Shown: positions 31,296-42,283, counted from the stretch's first letter. The stretch: DNA of 64,000 nt from Pythium myriotylum (GCA_023091665.1 JALJCQ010000003.1:992001-1056000), one strand, 5' to 3'. The notes: a model not told the origin generated them from the sequence alone. A program made the numbers and translations.

Positions 31296-31440
31296 GATGA
31301 AGATTTCCGCAAATACACGCACACACCCTCCGAGAACGAGCTCCAACGCCGTGTCCCAACCAAAAGAAAAATGAATTGTTGCATAAAATCGCTGGATAAC
31401 ATCCACTGTGGAGCTGTTCCTCATGTTGATGTGCGTAAAC

Positions 31441-33274
31441 TTACGTCTTGAGATCGAAGTTGACTTCAGATTTGCCAATCAGAAACGTGCACGTCGAGAA
31501 GTCATCGTCGAACTTGACTGTGATCAGCTTTTCACGAGGTACCTTTGTACGAGGACTCGCTACATCGTCTGTTTTGCGCTTCAAATCAACCACCACGTAG
31601 TCGTCCATCAGCAGCGGGGCATATTTCCCATCACCCCGCGCGAGATGCTCAGACAAACATCTTCCTTTCACAAGAAGTTCGATACCCCAACGAGGTTCAC
31701 TGATGAAGAAATCAATCTCTCCATGAATCTTGTCAGACTTGATTGGTCTGCCTTCGTTTGTCTGGCCGCCGAAAACGCGAGAAAGCTCTGGACAAACGAA
31801 GCACGTCCCACGTGTGTGTTGGCGTAGACCCGTCAGGAACAATTGTTGGAACACGGCTTCTTTCGGGAAGTCATTCGGATGAGCGACTGACTGTCGCAGT
31901 GCAGATGCGGACAAATTCTTGATCACGAGCTTGATCAAATCAACGATGGAATCGGGGTTTCTAGTCGCTAGCCCAGGGTATATGTACTCATACGCAACTT
32001 TCCACATGATTGGCGACCTGATTTTGAGGGTCTGGCCATTGCGCACAAGTATTCCAGCAGTGATGAGGGCTTTGTACGAATGCGTCATCGGATCAACCTT
32101 GACGGGTTCGTCCTTCAAACAATGTGCCAGCGCACTCTTCTCACCATTAGTTGAAGGCATCATCACGTCGGTATTGTTCACGGCCTGGAAATATGATGTA
32201 GCCCAAGCATGGTAATAGGTGAGCACGTCTTTTGAGCTTGCACATGGATCAGTCCCAAAGCGGTCGTTGATAAGGCGAGCAGAGGCAGCAAGTGCAGCGA
32301 TGAGACCATCGCATTCATCTCGAACTCTTGGTACCACGTCTGAAAGATTAGCAAGCTTCCGATAGAGACGGTCTTTCAAGAAAGACTCAGCTTCATCGGG
32401 ATTGAATAGCAAGTGGGCCTCGTCAATGAGATCCAGCGCTTCCAACGGCCTTCATACGACCAAGGAACTCAGGCGTACCGAGCAGCGGAGTAACACAGAG
32501 AATGACTTGATCACCATGACGTAGCACGGGGAAGTGGGATTTTAGATCGCTCCAGATAACTGTCGGGATCCGCTCGGCGCAGTCGACCATTATCACACGG
32601 GGTTTGGGCGCGGAGGACTGCGAAGCCCTCGAGTCGATCTGGGTTCCTGTCGCGTTGATTTGACGATTGAAGATTTCAGCATTGCCATCCAACTGAACGG
32701 GAACATAGTAGATATCACGTTCCCTTGCGTGACTATTTGCGAAGAGCTGCAACGCTGCGGTCTTGCCACATCCTTTCGGTCCACAGATGACTGCACACCA
32801 GGGTTTCGATATCTCGCCAAACACTTTTTCGATCGCAGAAACTAACTTCTCGCGAGGTGCCAACCTCGCTTCGACGATCGGTTCGATCACAATCCGGTCT
32901 GGGAGAACGAGTGTCACCGAATGGTGTCCAACAGCAATCACCGCTGGGTTCTCCACAGTCGCCTTGTCCCTATCCAGGCGTTGATCGGGTGGGATCGCGG
33001 CCTTACCCTCGAGCGCCGCATCACGATCTGGGAAGACAGCATCAACCGGTGCGCCGAGCGACTTGTTGGACATGCGAAGGTCGCTTTCCGCGTCCAGGAC
33101 ATCTCCCGCCGTGGGCTCGCGGGAGGAAACGTTGATCGAGGTGGGGTCGGATGTAAATTCTCTGTCAGCCATGAGCTCGACATTGACGGTCGTCTCTGCC
33201 TCGCGCTTCGACTTCTTGCCCTGCTTCTTCCGGCCACCCTCCGTCGTCTTCTTCGAACTTGGTGCTTCGCTCAT
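31441..33274 (-). pseudogene. Crinkler-like P-loop NTPase/nuclease gene with a frameshift
   Basis: The frame from ATG 33274 runs to a stop at 32423. The rest of the same protein continues one frame over from about 32445 to 31441, with overlap of only a few codons and no room for a typical intron. The upstream part has a Lys-rich N-terminus, Walker A GPKGCGKT (~ residue 160) and Walker B RVIMVDCAE. The downstream part has the nuclease-like block ELSRVFGG, GEIDFFIS, WGIELLVKG and YVVVDLK, with acidic and Lys positions kept. No ubiquitin-like header is seen. This is the same architecture as the adjacent gene, with intact catalytic motifs but a single-nucleotide break near 32440. A sequencing error or programmed slippage could mimic this. 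Confidence 0.62.
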
Positions 33275-33678
33275 CGCTGTGGCATTCCACAATGACGGCA
33301 CCAGTTCCACGGAGAAGGAAGCGCCGACCTCCGGGTGCCCGCGTCATCATCGCAGGAGAAGGAAGCGCCGACTGTCGGTCGGGTGCCCGCGTCATCATCC
33401 CCACCTTCAACCAGCAGCTCCTAGCCACGAGTTCCACGGAAAAAGAGACGCTGACGCGATAGAGATCCTTACGTCACCAGCCACCGTGGAGCGCAAGCGC
33501 GAGGCGCCTCCTGGGCGTGCACGCGGCCCCGCACACTCGTGCTGATGGAAGATTGCGAGCTTCGTGCCATTCGGTGCTAAAATGCGTAATTCATAGAACC
33601 AACAAGGCTATATCTGTATCAGGAGTGATGATCATTCGTGACCAGCAGCTCACCAGAGCCACCGCCACACCGACACCA
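33275..33678. other. divergent intergenic region with short tandem repeats
   Basis: Spacer between the frameshifted CRN-like gene and the GUF1 gene. It contains the tandem repeat at 33303-33456 listed separately and a GCATTCCACAATG initiator-like string near 33285 on the plus strand. Confidence 0.4.
33303..33456 (+). repeat. imperfect short tandem repeat upstream of CRN-like gene
   Basis: Two adjacent units of about 44 and 47 bp (33311-33354 and 33355-33401) begin GGAGAAGGAAGCGCCGAC and end GGTGCCCGCGTCATCAT. A third partial unit (33430-33456) repeats the AGTTCCACGGA..GA..CGC opening. It lies just before the start of the CRN-like gene. Confidence 0.7.
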
Positions 33679-35941
33679 ATGCTGCGTCACTCTCTGCGGC
33701 TGCGTGTTCGCCGCGCGACGGCGCTGCACGCGTGGCCCGCTGACGTGCAGCACGTACAGGATCTGCGACGTGTGCGTGCGGCGCTGTTCTCGTCCAAGAG
33801 CGAGGCCGGCGACGTGGCCCACGTCGAGGCCCAGACGATCGAGCCGGCGACGCTTGGTCCCTGGATGACCAAACACCTCGAGACGGTCGCGCCCGACTGC
33901 ATCCGCAACTTCAGCATCGTGGCGCACATTGACCACGGCAAATCGGTTCGCCACTGATAACTCACTGAGTCTAGGCGTGGATTGACGAGAGTGTGAGTGC
34001 AGACTTTGGCCGACAGGCTTCTCGAGATTAGCCGGAATATCACGAAGCGGGACCGCGAGAATGCTCAGCATCTAGACAATCTGAAGGTGAATTATCTGCA
34101 AATGCTGTGGACGCTGTGAAGGAAGATGTACTGAACAGATCAAATCTGACTAGGTCGAGCGAGAACGTGGTATCACCGTCAAGGCTCAAACAGCATCGAT
34201 GGTGTACCTGGACAAAGACGAAAAGAAGACGTACCTGCTGAACCTTGTTGATACGCCTGGGCATGTGGACTTCAGTTACGAAGTTAGTCGCTCTCTGTCT
34301 GCTTGCGAAGGAGTGCTGCTTCTGGTCGACTGTTCTCAAGGCATCCAGGCGCAGACCCTCGCTACCTACTACGCTGCAAAAGAACGAGGACTCAAGGTCG
34401 TACCAGTCTTAACAAAAATCGACATGCCTCACGCACAACCAGAAGATACGATCCTCAGCCTGTCGAGTTTGCTTGATGTCGACCCTGACGACGTGTTGCT
34501 GACCTCAGCAAAGAGCGGCATCGGAATCACGGACGTGCTGCCCGCCGTTGTGGATCGACTTCCTCCCCCGATAGCCGATCCAGATGCGCCACTCAAGTGT
34601 TTGCTTGTGGACTCATACTATGACGACTACCGAGGCATCATCTGCTTGGTAAAGGTGGTCGATGGCGCAATTCGTCCTGGTGACAAGATCATGAGCTCTC
34701 ATCAAAAGACGAAATACGAAGTCCAAGAAGTTGGCGTCTTGTTGCCGCACCGTCACAAGACCACCGGTCTGTTTGGTGGTCAAGTCGGATATATCATCGC
34801 TGGCATGAAGACTACCAGTGAAGCGAAGATAGGCGACACATTTCACAGGGAAAACGCCCCAGTAGAGCCTTTGCCTGGTTTCCAAGAAGCTCGTAGCATG
34901 GTATTCGCAAGTATGTACCCCACCGACGAATGCACATTTGAGGACTTACGTACCGCGATCGAGAAGCTTACGCTAAATGATGCGAGTGTGACGGCACAAC
35001 AAGAGACGAGTGGTGCTCTCGGTATGGGGTTCCGCTGCGGATTCCTTGGTCTGCTCCACATGGAAGTTTTCCACCAGCGGCTGTCGGATGAGCAAAACGT
35101 TCAAGTGCTCGTGACCGCCCCCATGGTACCGTACACGGTGATTGATCCGCAAGGAAAGCACCACCTCGTGGAGACGCCAGGCGCTTTTCCAGACTCGACA
35201 AAATACTACCAGGTGCTCGAGCCAATGGTCGAGGCTTCTATAATCACACCAGCTGACTACTTGGGCTCGATCCTCGCGCTCGCCAAGGAAAAGCGCGGCG
35301 TGCAGACTAACCTCGTGTATATCGACGACGGCCGAGTGGTCGTTACCATCGACGTACCCTGGCAAGAGGTTGTGACAAACTTCTACAATGAGCTCAAGAC
35401 GGTCTCGTCCGGTTATGGTGCGTAAAAGCGATGCTGTGAGTACCAATCTGGTCACGGAGCTGATGCTAATGTATCCATAGCAACTCTAAACTACCGCGAG
35501 ATTGAGGCCCAGAAGGCTGATATCGTAAAAGTCGACATTCTCATCAATGGCAAAGTGTTAGATGCACTGTCATTTGTTTGCCACCGCAGCAAAGTATGGA
35601 GGACTGGGATAGCTGATGTTGTTATGATTGTCTGACATGGTTCTTACACCTAGGCAACAGTCGAAGGCCGTGCGCTTTGTCTCAAGCTAAAGAAAGTCAT
35701 CGATCGCCAGCAGTACGAGATTTCCATTCAGGCTTCGCTCGGCGGGAAGATATTCGCGAAGGAGCGCATTGCACCGTACCGCAAAGACGTGTTGGTCAAG
35801 TCAGGCAAGACTGTGGGTGGTGGTGACATCACGCGCAAGAAGAAGCTCCTCGCCAAGCAGAAAGAGGGCAAGCGTCGTATGAAGACCGTGTCAAACGTTG
35901 AGCTATCGCAGGACGCATTCTGGTCTGTCTTGTCAAAGTAG
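33679..35941 (+). CDS. GUF1: GUF1/LepA (EF4) mitochondrial translation GTPase, 5 exons
   Basis: Exons 33679-33945, 34003-34086, 34154-35417, 35481-35593 and 35654-35941 give 671 residues; introns are 57, 67, 63 and 60 nt, GT-AG. A basic, Arg-rich presequence ([19 protein letters not shown]) points to mitochondria. The G1 loop AHIDHGKST (~82-90) spans the first intron. G2 [13 protein letters not shown]3 DTPGHVDF, G4 TKID and the LepA-specific C-terminal region ([50 protein letters not shown]) follow. LepA/EF4 binds ribosomes and affects elongation fidelity, probably by back-translocation or during assembly. All GTPase motifs are intact. Confidence 0.95.
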
Positions 35942-36060
35942 ATTGAATAGAGCGTTCTAGTTGGCATGTGCCTGCGAACCTCGTCCTTTCGTGATTGCGG
36001 AGATCGCCACAGATCCAGTACAACAACAAAATCTCGAATCCACGTCTATGATGAGATTAG

Positions 36061-37163
36061 TCACATCGACTTGGCAAAGTCCTTCTTCATGAACTCGAGC
36101 GCCTCGCTGACATCCTTAACGACTTTATACGCCTCGTGTTCGTCATGATTGTCAGGGCCTTCATGCATGCCCGTCAACGTGAGAATGGATTTCCAGCGAC
36201 CACCCGCCGCATTCGCGCCCTTGATATCAGTCACCGGGTTGTCACCAATCATGTAAAGGCGCTTTACATTGGCATGTTGCTTGTCGATAAGCGACTCGGC
36301 GTAATCGAACGAAGTCTTCTCTGGCTTGCCGAAGGTCGTCTGGTCCAAATGATGGCCCGTCGTGCGGAAGTACAAGTCCTCCATGACGGCGCGGAATGCA
36401 CCTGCACCGTATCGCGGGAGGTGGAACTCACCCACATACTGGAAATCTGAGCATGCCGAATACAGTGGAACCTACGCACGCGAGCAACTTGAGCCATTAC
36501 ACACTATCAAGTCCATCTAAGAGAATACCGACTCACGTGTTGCTTAGGCGCGCTCTTGCCAAGACGGCCTTCCTGAGCACACAACACATCCATGACGATC
36601 TGTAGTTCGCGACCCCAGTAGATCGGATCAATCAAGACAAACACGGCGCCGAACGTCTCTTTCTCGAAGCGGCCGTGGTGAGGAATGCCGTCGAGCTTGA
36701 TGTCCGGGTACATGGTTGGGAAGTGGTTGTGGAGCTGGCCGACCGTGATGACGTTCTTGAAGCCGTAGTTGGTCATGACGGCATGGATGTCATCGCAGTC
36801 CTTGCCGACAGCCAGCACGAGTTCATCGCCGTGTTTCTCCACGAGGGTCTTCATTGGCGTGTGACTCATGCAGAGAATGTCCGTCGGGATCTCCGTGCCG
36901 AGAATCTCTGAGACCTGTTTGGCTTTTTTCTCCTCCGGGTATCCGCCGCCGTTGGTCATGATCGCAAACGGGATGTCGTTCTTCTTGAGATCTTCGATGA
37001 CCTCGCGCGCTCCCGGGATCGGTTTCTTGCCGCGCAGCAGCACGCCGTCGACGTCGAAGACCACGCCAAAGGTCGAGTTGCTGGACGCGAAGCCGCGCGT
37101 GGCTGACGCATGGAGCCCGGAGCGCCACGAGCGGAGCGAGCGCGTCGCGACGGCGCGAATCAT
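36061..37163 (-). CDS. HAD-superfamily (subfamily IIA, CECR5-like) hydrolase, 2 exons
   Basis: Exons 37163-36537 and 36471-36061 give 345 residues; the 65-nt intron is GTGAGT..TAG. A presequence-like N-terminus (MIRAVATRSLRSWRSGLHAS) suggests mitochondrial import. Motif I DVDGVLLRG (Asp37, Asp39), motif II ITNGGG (MTNGGGYPEEKK), LPRYGAGAF, FGKPEKTSF (motif III Lys) and GDNPVTDIKGANAAG (motif IV) are all present, so a phosphatase of the HAD-IIA/CECR5 group is expected. The substrate is not known. Divergent from the isopropylmalate dehydratase gene. Confidence 0.88.
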
Positions 37164-37597
37164 GGCGAGAAGTCGAGAGGGAGTGGGCGGCACCGCGTGA
37201 CCGATGGCACCCCATCCGCCCAGTCGACAGAGGTGACGCGAAGGTTGTTCGAAGCACTTCAAGGTCGACCCCAACAGAAGCCTCCGCTCTACTGATTTAG
37301 CAGTTTGGCAACGTTTGTCAAGTCCCAGCTGTGGGAACCCGCGGCTGCCAAAGTCGCACGACGTCTGTTACCAAAACACGTCGTGCTATTACTAGTGAAA
37401 TGCTTGTGTCCAGGAGGCCCATTCCTACCTTCTTTTCATCCGTACGTGACATTCCCACCGTCTTCTGCTTCGTCTCTCCCTCGAATGCGCAAACCCCGGG
37501 TCGCGTCACAGCTCTGCACCGACGGAAAGCTCGGATCGCGAGAAGACGCGCAAACACCTCGCGGCGGCTCGGCGCGGCGGTGCGCTCATTCGCCAAG
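37164..37597. other. divergent intergenic region with in-frame 5' extension of the dehydratase gene
   Basis: Promoter space between the HAD hydrolase and dehydratase genes. From 37331 it is open in the dehydratase frame, and ATG 37400 would add a 66-residue, Arg/Ser-rich N-terminus resembling a mitochondrial presequence. Confidence 0.4.
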
Positions 37598-39745
37598 ATG
37601 CAGGCCCCCGCGCACCCGACGACCCCCGCCCCCCCCGCCGCCGCCGCCGGCCAGGCCGCGCCGCCGCGCCGCCGCCCCATGACGCTGCCGGAGAAGATCC
37701 TCACCAACTGGGCCGTCGGGCTCAAGAACCCCTGGGTCGAGCCCGGCCAGATGCTCTGCGTCAAGTCCCAGTGGACGCTCGCCTGCGAGATCACGTGGAA
37801 GTCGATGGACAAGACCTACAACGACATGGGCCGCCCGCGCATCTGGCGCAACGACCGCTTCTGGCTCGCCGTCGACCACACCGTGGATCCGCGCGTGAAC
37901 CACCTCCCCAAGCAGCAGATGATGATCAAGGCCTCGGAGGACTTTGCCAAGGAGGCCGGACTCACCAACTACCAGCCGCCCAACACCACAATCCTCCACA
38001 CCGAGTTCTACCGCCAGCGCGCGCAGCCCGGCCAGGTCGTGATCGGCGCCGACAGCCACAGCTGCAGCACCGGCGGCCTCGGAGCCTTCGCCATCGGCCT
38101 CGGCGCCGCTGACGTGCTCATGCCTGTCGTCACGGGCGAGACGTGGATCAAGGTGCCGGAGACGGTCAAGATCGACTTTGTCGGCACGCCCCCCTTCGGC
38201 ATGGGCGGCAAGGACGTCATGCTCTACACGCTCGGCCAGCTCAAGTGCAACACCGTCGCGACGGCGCGCTGCGTGGAGTGGGGCGGCAACATCGCTGCGC
38301 TCTCGTGTGACGCCCGTTTCGCTATCAGCAACATGTCGGTTGAGTTCGGTGGTATCGCGGGCGTCTTCCCTGCGGACGGTCGCACGGCCGCGTACATCGC
38401 CAAGCGCGAGTCGCACAACCAGGATGCTATCTACTTCCGCGCCGATCCAGATGCTGAATACGCGGCCAAGTTCGAGATCAACCTTGACGGTCTTGAGCCG
38501 CAGGTTGCTCTCCACCCTTCGCCCGACAATGTCCGTCCTGTGAAGGAAGTCGCCGGCACGAAGCTCGACGGCTGCTTCATCGGTGCCTGTACCACTGCTG
38601 AGGAGGACCTCGTTCTTGGTGCGCTCGTGCTCGAGGCTTGCATGAAGCAAGGCTTGGTGCCTGTTGCTCGTGGTCAGCGTCGTGTCACGCCCGGCAGTCA
38701 GCTGATCATCAACAAACTCAAGGAGCATGGTCTTATCGACGTGTACGAGAAGGCCGGCTTCACTGTCGGTGCGCCGGGCTGCAGTTACTGCCTGGGTATT
38801 GCTGCTGATGTTGCTGGCGAGGGCGAAGTGTGGCTCAGCTCGCAGAACCGCAACTACCGCAACCGCATGGGCAAGGGCTCCATTGGTAACTTGGCTTCGG
38901 CGATCACGGTCGCGGCATCCAGCTTCAAGATGGAGATTACGGACCCTACTCCATTCCTCAAGCACATTGATGTTGAGAAGTACTATGCGGCAGTACCTCA
39001 GGCGGAGAACGCTCCATTCTCCATCAGTGAGCCACAGCCTGAGCTCCCGTCTGCTGAGGATGCTGCGAACAGCGCAGCTGACAGCGCCGCTGCTGCTGAG
39101 CCATTGGGTACGCTCGCCGGTCAGATCAAGGGTCGTGCACAAGTATTCGGAGACAACATTGACACGGACGCCATCCTGCCGGGTGAGTACTTGATCGAGA
39201 ACGACATGGAGAAGCTCGGCAAGGTCGCGTTCCTGCACACAAACCCTGACTTCCGCGACAAGGTCATTGCGGGCCAGAACATTGTTGTCGCCGGCCACGG
39301 TTTTGGTTGCGGTTCGTCGCGCGAGCAGGCCGTGACGTGTCTGAAGGGTGCTGGTGTCCAGGCCGTGATCGCGCGCTCTTTCGGCTACATCTTCTCGCGT
39401 AACTACCAGAACTTCAGCCTCATGGGTATCCCTCTCCAGGACGACCGCTTCTACGAGCTCGCGACCGAGAACGCTGAGATCACCATCAACATGAAGGGTC
39501 GTACGATCGAGGTTGGCGGCGAGACCTTCCGTTTCAACATGTCGCTCTTTGAGGAGCGTCTCCTGGCGGGCGGAGGTATCATGCCACTCTACAAGAAGTA
39601 CGGCAACCGTCTCTTCCGAGTGGCCGTGCAGGACCCACAGGAAGAAGGCTCAGGTGGTTGTGGCTCGGGCGGCGGTGGTGATTGCGAGCCCAAGGCAGCA
39701 ACTGCACCAGTAGCTGCTGGTGCTGGAAAGGATCTCTCGTGGTAA
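37598..39745 (+). CDS. aconitase-family hydro-lyase, fused LeuC-LeuD type (3-isopropylmalate dehydratase or homoaconitase-like)
   Basis: Single exon, 715 residues from ATG 37598. The large-subunit half has VDHTVDP, GADSHSCSTGG (~149), the Fe-S cysteine in FIGACTTAEEDL (~330) and the Cys pair of GAPGCSYCLG (~395). A linker rich in Ala/Glu/Pro leads to the small-subunit half with GDNIDTDAILPGEYL (~510) and GFGCGSSREQA (~570). LeuC/LeuD fused in one chain is the fungal Leu1 layout; these enzymes isomerise 2- to 3-isopropylmalate in leucine synthesis through a 4Fe-4S cluster. Substrate choice between isopropylmalate and homologues cannot be settled from sequence alone. The C-terminus has a Gly/Cys-rich loop (GSGGCGSGGGGDCE). 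A longer start at 37400 could direct mitochondrial import. Confidence 0.82.
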   Translation: MQAPAHPTTPAPPAAAAGQAAPPRRRPMTLPEKILTNWAVGLKNPWVEPGQMLCVKSQWTLACEITWKSMDKTYNDMGRPRIWRNDRFWLAVDHTVDPRVNHLPKQQMMIKASEDFAKEAGLTNYQPPNTTILHTEFYRQRAQPGQVVIGADSHSCSTGGLGAFAIGLGAADVLMPVVTGETWIKVPETVKIDFVGTPPFGMGGKDVMLYTLGQLKCNTVATARCVEWGGNIAALSCDARFAISNMSVEFGGIAGVFPADGRTAAYIAKRESHNQDAIYFRADPDAEYAAKFEINLDGLEPQVALHPSPDNVRPVKEVAGTKLDGCFIGACTTAEEDLVLGALVLEACMKQGLVPVARGQRRVTPGSQLIINKLKEHGLIDVYEKAGFTVGAPGCSYCLGIAADVAGEGEVWLSSQNRNYRNRMGKGSIGNLASAITVAASSFKMEITDPTPFLKHIDVEKYYAAVPQAENAPFSISEPQPELPSAEDAANSAADSAAAAEPLGTLAGQIKGRAQVFGDNIDTDAILPGEYLIENDMEKLGKVAFLHTNPDFRDKVIAGQNIVVAGHGFGCGSSREQAVTCLKGAGVQAVIARSFGYIFSRNYQNFSLMGIPLQDDRFYELATENAEITINMKGRTIEVGGETFRFNMSLFEERLLAGGGIMPLYKKYGNRLFRVAVQDPQEEGSGGCGSGGGGDCEPKAATAPVAAGAGKDLSW

Positions 39746-40027
39746 GCCAGCCTGGTGCAGTCGGAGGTGCATAACGTGTCGAATCTCCGCACGACAAGAA
39801 AAAGTGATAAATTATTGTTTCGCCACTCGCACTTCAAGCGGAAGATCTACAAATAGCCACGCAATATATTGGAGTGTATGGATCCGACAGTGTTTCTTGA
39901 ATGTGTGCTGCATCACGTTCTGAGAATTTCTCCTTGCTTCTTATGCGACGACGAAGGACAGGGAAGTTGATGAGGATGAAGTGAATAGCGGTAGGAGAAG
40001 TGGTGCCTTTCTGGTATCACGTGAGCC

Positions 40028-41210
40028 ATGGCGATGCAGACGGTATTGGCGCCGTCGATTGCCGCGGCCGATAGTGCACATCGACCTCTCGTCAAGATCC
40101 CACCCGATTGGCTCCACGAACCACACTTCTCAAAACGATCGGATCTCTGCAATGCTGGAAAAGCTGAGATGAAGCAGCTTGCGCTTGACAAAACCCGGGT
40201 CTCGCCGTACTTCGATCTCAACTTCGCACGAAGCGAGGCTATCTTTCGCGACTCCTTCCGCAAGAACGGCGTTCAAGATGTGTTGAACAAGGCCTCAAAG
40301 TTGGACCCATCGGACTTCCACCAACGGGCGATTGCGAGTGGATCACCCACTCGAACCGTGCTGTTAGATAAGCGAACCAAGGAGAAACGCCTTGAAAGCC
40401 TCAAGTTTGAGCCTCCCGAAATAATGAGACTGCGAGATATCCCCAAGCAAGGGGCAGCAGAGTTGGAGAGTTGGTGGACAAAGGTCAACGGATACGTCGA
40501 AGACCCCTCGCCCATGATTGAGACGTCACTCCGTCTCGAGCTGAGCCCCCATCGACGTATACTTGGACCTGTAGATCCGGCTAAGGAACGATCTCAGGCT
40601 TCAGTAGACGAAAGGCGTCGAGTTGCAGAAGGCAAGCGCCAACTCGCCGAGAAAATCACCAAGATTTCCCACTCAATACCGAAGGACTACTACAGTAAGG
40701 ATCGTGTTGAAGCTGGGGTCATCGTCCGGGCCACAGATCTTTATGCTCAAGAGAAAGTGCGTGGTGAGACTTTGATATTTGCTCCACAGTATTCTCACGC
40801 TCCGTTCACATAGCGAGAAGGAAGTCGGAATGGGAGTATGCGGCCAGAATCAACTCATATTCTTCCAGTGTCTCCTATCAAGCCTAAACAGTTAAAGGTT
40901 CGTTAACGTCCGATACGACCTATTCATCTTGACGACTAATCTTCGTGGTTCGTTTTTACAGCCGACCAAGAGATCTCAGCGTCACGTGGAAAGCTTGTAC
41001 GAAGAGAGCACAAATCAGCGCTTGCTGCTCGACCAACTTAAGACAACTTCGCCACGAGCACCTGGACGAGGAACAAACTCCCAAAGCGAGCCTCAAATCA
41101 ACGACTTGCCAAGATTCAGCACAGCATTGACACACATGGAGTCGCTCACTCCAGAGAAACACTCTGTTAAAGACTATCGCGGGTCGGTGCGCTGCGGAGG
41201 ATTCTCATGA
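40028..41210 (+). CDS. unknown conserved-looking protein, 3 exons
   Basis: Exons 40028-40756, 40814-40897 and 40962-41210 give 353 residues. The first intron (57 nt, GTGCGT..TAG) matters: read unspliced, its final TAG is an in-frame stop that would end a 261-residue protein, but splicing joins QEK to REGSRNGSM and keeps the frame open. The second intron is 64 nt. I do not recognise the family. The protein is hydrophilic, basic and probably partly helical (SVDERRRVAEGKRQLAEKIT; HVESLYEESTNQRLLLDQL), with no signal peptide or membrane segment. FDLNFARSEAIFRDSFRKNG and KFEPPEIMRLRDIPKQG look like ordered conserved motifs. A cytoskeletal or flagellar role is only a guess. Confidence 0.6.
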
Positions 41211-41279
41211 ATGCACACACAAATAAATCGTACATAAAAATCGTCATGTTCAAAGCATCAAGATATCACTAGGGTCTAC

Positions 41280-41878
41280 TTAGTGGTCTGCGCTATTGTT
41301 TTGCTTCCAGTGTGCCAGCCACTGGATTACGCGCTCAATGTTGCTCTCCATGTCCTCGACCGTGCGGCTCTCCAGTTCCTGAACAATCTCGGGCGCGTAG
41401 CTCTCTGTCGCCTCTTGCAGGACAACTTGCATAATCTCGCACTCGACGTTCTCCGTGACTTTCTTCTCTGAGTACCCACGCTTCACCAAGCGATCAAACA
41501 GCGTCGTGTTGTCGACTCGAAGGACAAGCACGAGGTCGAACCACCGTTCCGGGAAGAAGTCGCAGGTGTGGAAGTCGACGACGCAGCCGCCTTCACTCAT
41601 CATGTCCTCGAGCTCGTCGCAGACCTTGTCTTCGTCCAGGATGAAGCAGTCGAACTCTTCATCGCGGCCGTTGTGGAGCTCGCGCTCCTTGACGAGGTCG
41701 CCCACGTTCACGTGCTTGAGCTCCGTGCGAGTCTGCGAGAAAGAGTCATTGTCAGTCGGCGAGACGCTCGCAAGGCCCCGATCGGCGCCGGACGTACCGC
41801 GAGCATTTCGCACATGGTGGTCTTCCCTGTGCCGGGCGTGCCCGTGACGAGCACGTTGGGCAGGCGGCGCGAGCTCAT
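41280..41878 (-). CDS. AK6: adenylate kinase isoenzyme 6 (AK6/Fap7), 2 exons
   Basis: Exons 41878-41798 and 41732-41280 give 177 residues; the 65-nt intron is GTACGT..CAG. The P-loop GTPGTGKTT (13-21), NVGDLVKERELHNGRDEEFD, ILDEDKVCDELE, VVDFHTCDFFPERWFD and the LID-type RGYSEKKVTENVECEI match human AK6 and yeast Fap7 nearly end to end. The enzyme phosphorylates AMP and acts as an ATPase in cytoplasmic 20S pre-rRNA processing with Rps14. Length matches the family (~172). Confidence 0.95.
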
Positions 41879-42135
41879 GGAGATGGAGGCGAGGTGGGCG
41901 AGCGTGGTTGGCGAGCAGATCAGACCACGATTGAGGTTGACGGTCCCGAGTAAGTTAACTGCCAAAATGACAAATTGTGAGTGGTTGTCGCATGCAGCCA
42001 TCCACCCAAACCATTGTGCCTTCTCATCTTCCCTTCAACCTTGTTTTGGAAATTCTGTGATTCTTGAGCTCGTTCTGGTAAATCTCGAAGTTCAATCGAA
42101 CAGCTGAACCGACGCGTAGAATATCAGCCAATGAG

Positions 42136-42149
42136 ACATTCATCAAATC
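42136..42149 (+). promoter_or_regulatory. candidate oomycete Inr/FPR core promoter of amino-acid transporter
   Basis: ACATTCATCAAATC resembles the oomycete initiator plus flanking promoter region (TCATTYNNCAATTT). It lies 135 bp before ATG 42284. Confidence 0.35.
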
Positions 42150-42226
42150 TTTTTTTTAACATGTTTCAGCCAATCAGCCAGATCGCCGTTATGGTCGAAC
42201 TCCGTGTTGCTGCTCATGGGATCAGC

Positions 42227-42249
42227 AGAGAGAGAGAGAGAGAGAGAGA
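42227..42249 (+). repeat. (AG)n microsatellite
   Basis: Eleven uninterrupted AG units in the 5' leader of the amino-acid transporter gene. Confidence 0.95.
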
Positions 42250-42283
42250 ACCGGCAGCCCACTCCCCCCTCGTGCGCGTCGCC

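Larger units (their letters stand above)
41879..42283. other. divergent intergenic region
   Basis: Promoter space between AK6 and the amino-acid transporter. It contains an AG dinucleotide run at 42227-42249 and an initiator-like match at 42136-42149, both listed separately. Confidence 0.45.

Noticed and set aside
32423..32460. Intron to explain the break in the upstream CRN-like gene
   Set aside because: The two frames are contiguous within a few bases; no GT-AG pair of the usual 50-80 nt size would keep the conserved sequence.
37586..39298. 570-codon minus-strand frame over the dehydratase gene
   Set aside because: Antisense of an extremely biased coding sequence; no recognisable domain or splice context.
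40811..40813. TAG as the true end of a 261-residue protein
   Set aside because: It ends a 57-nt GT-AG intron, and the downstream frame continues coherently across another spliced junction.
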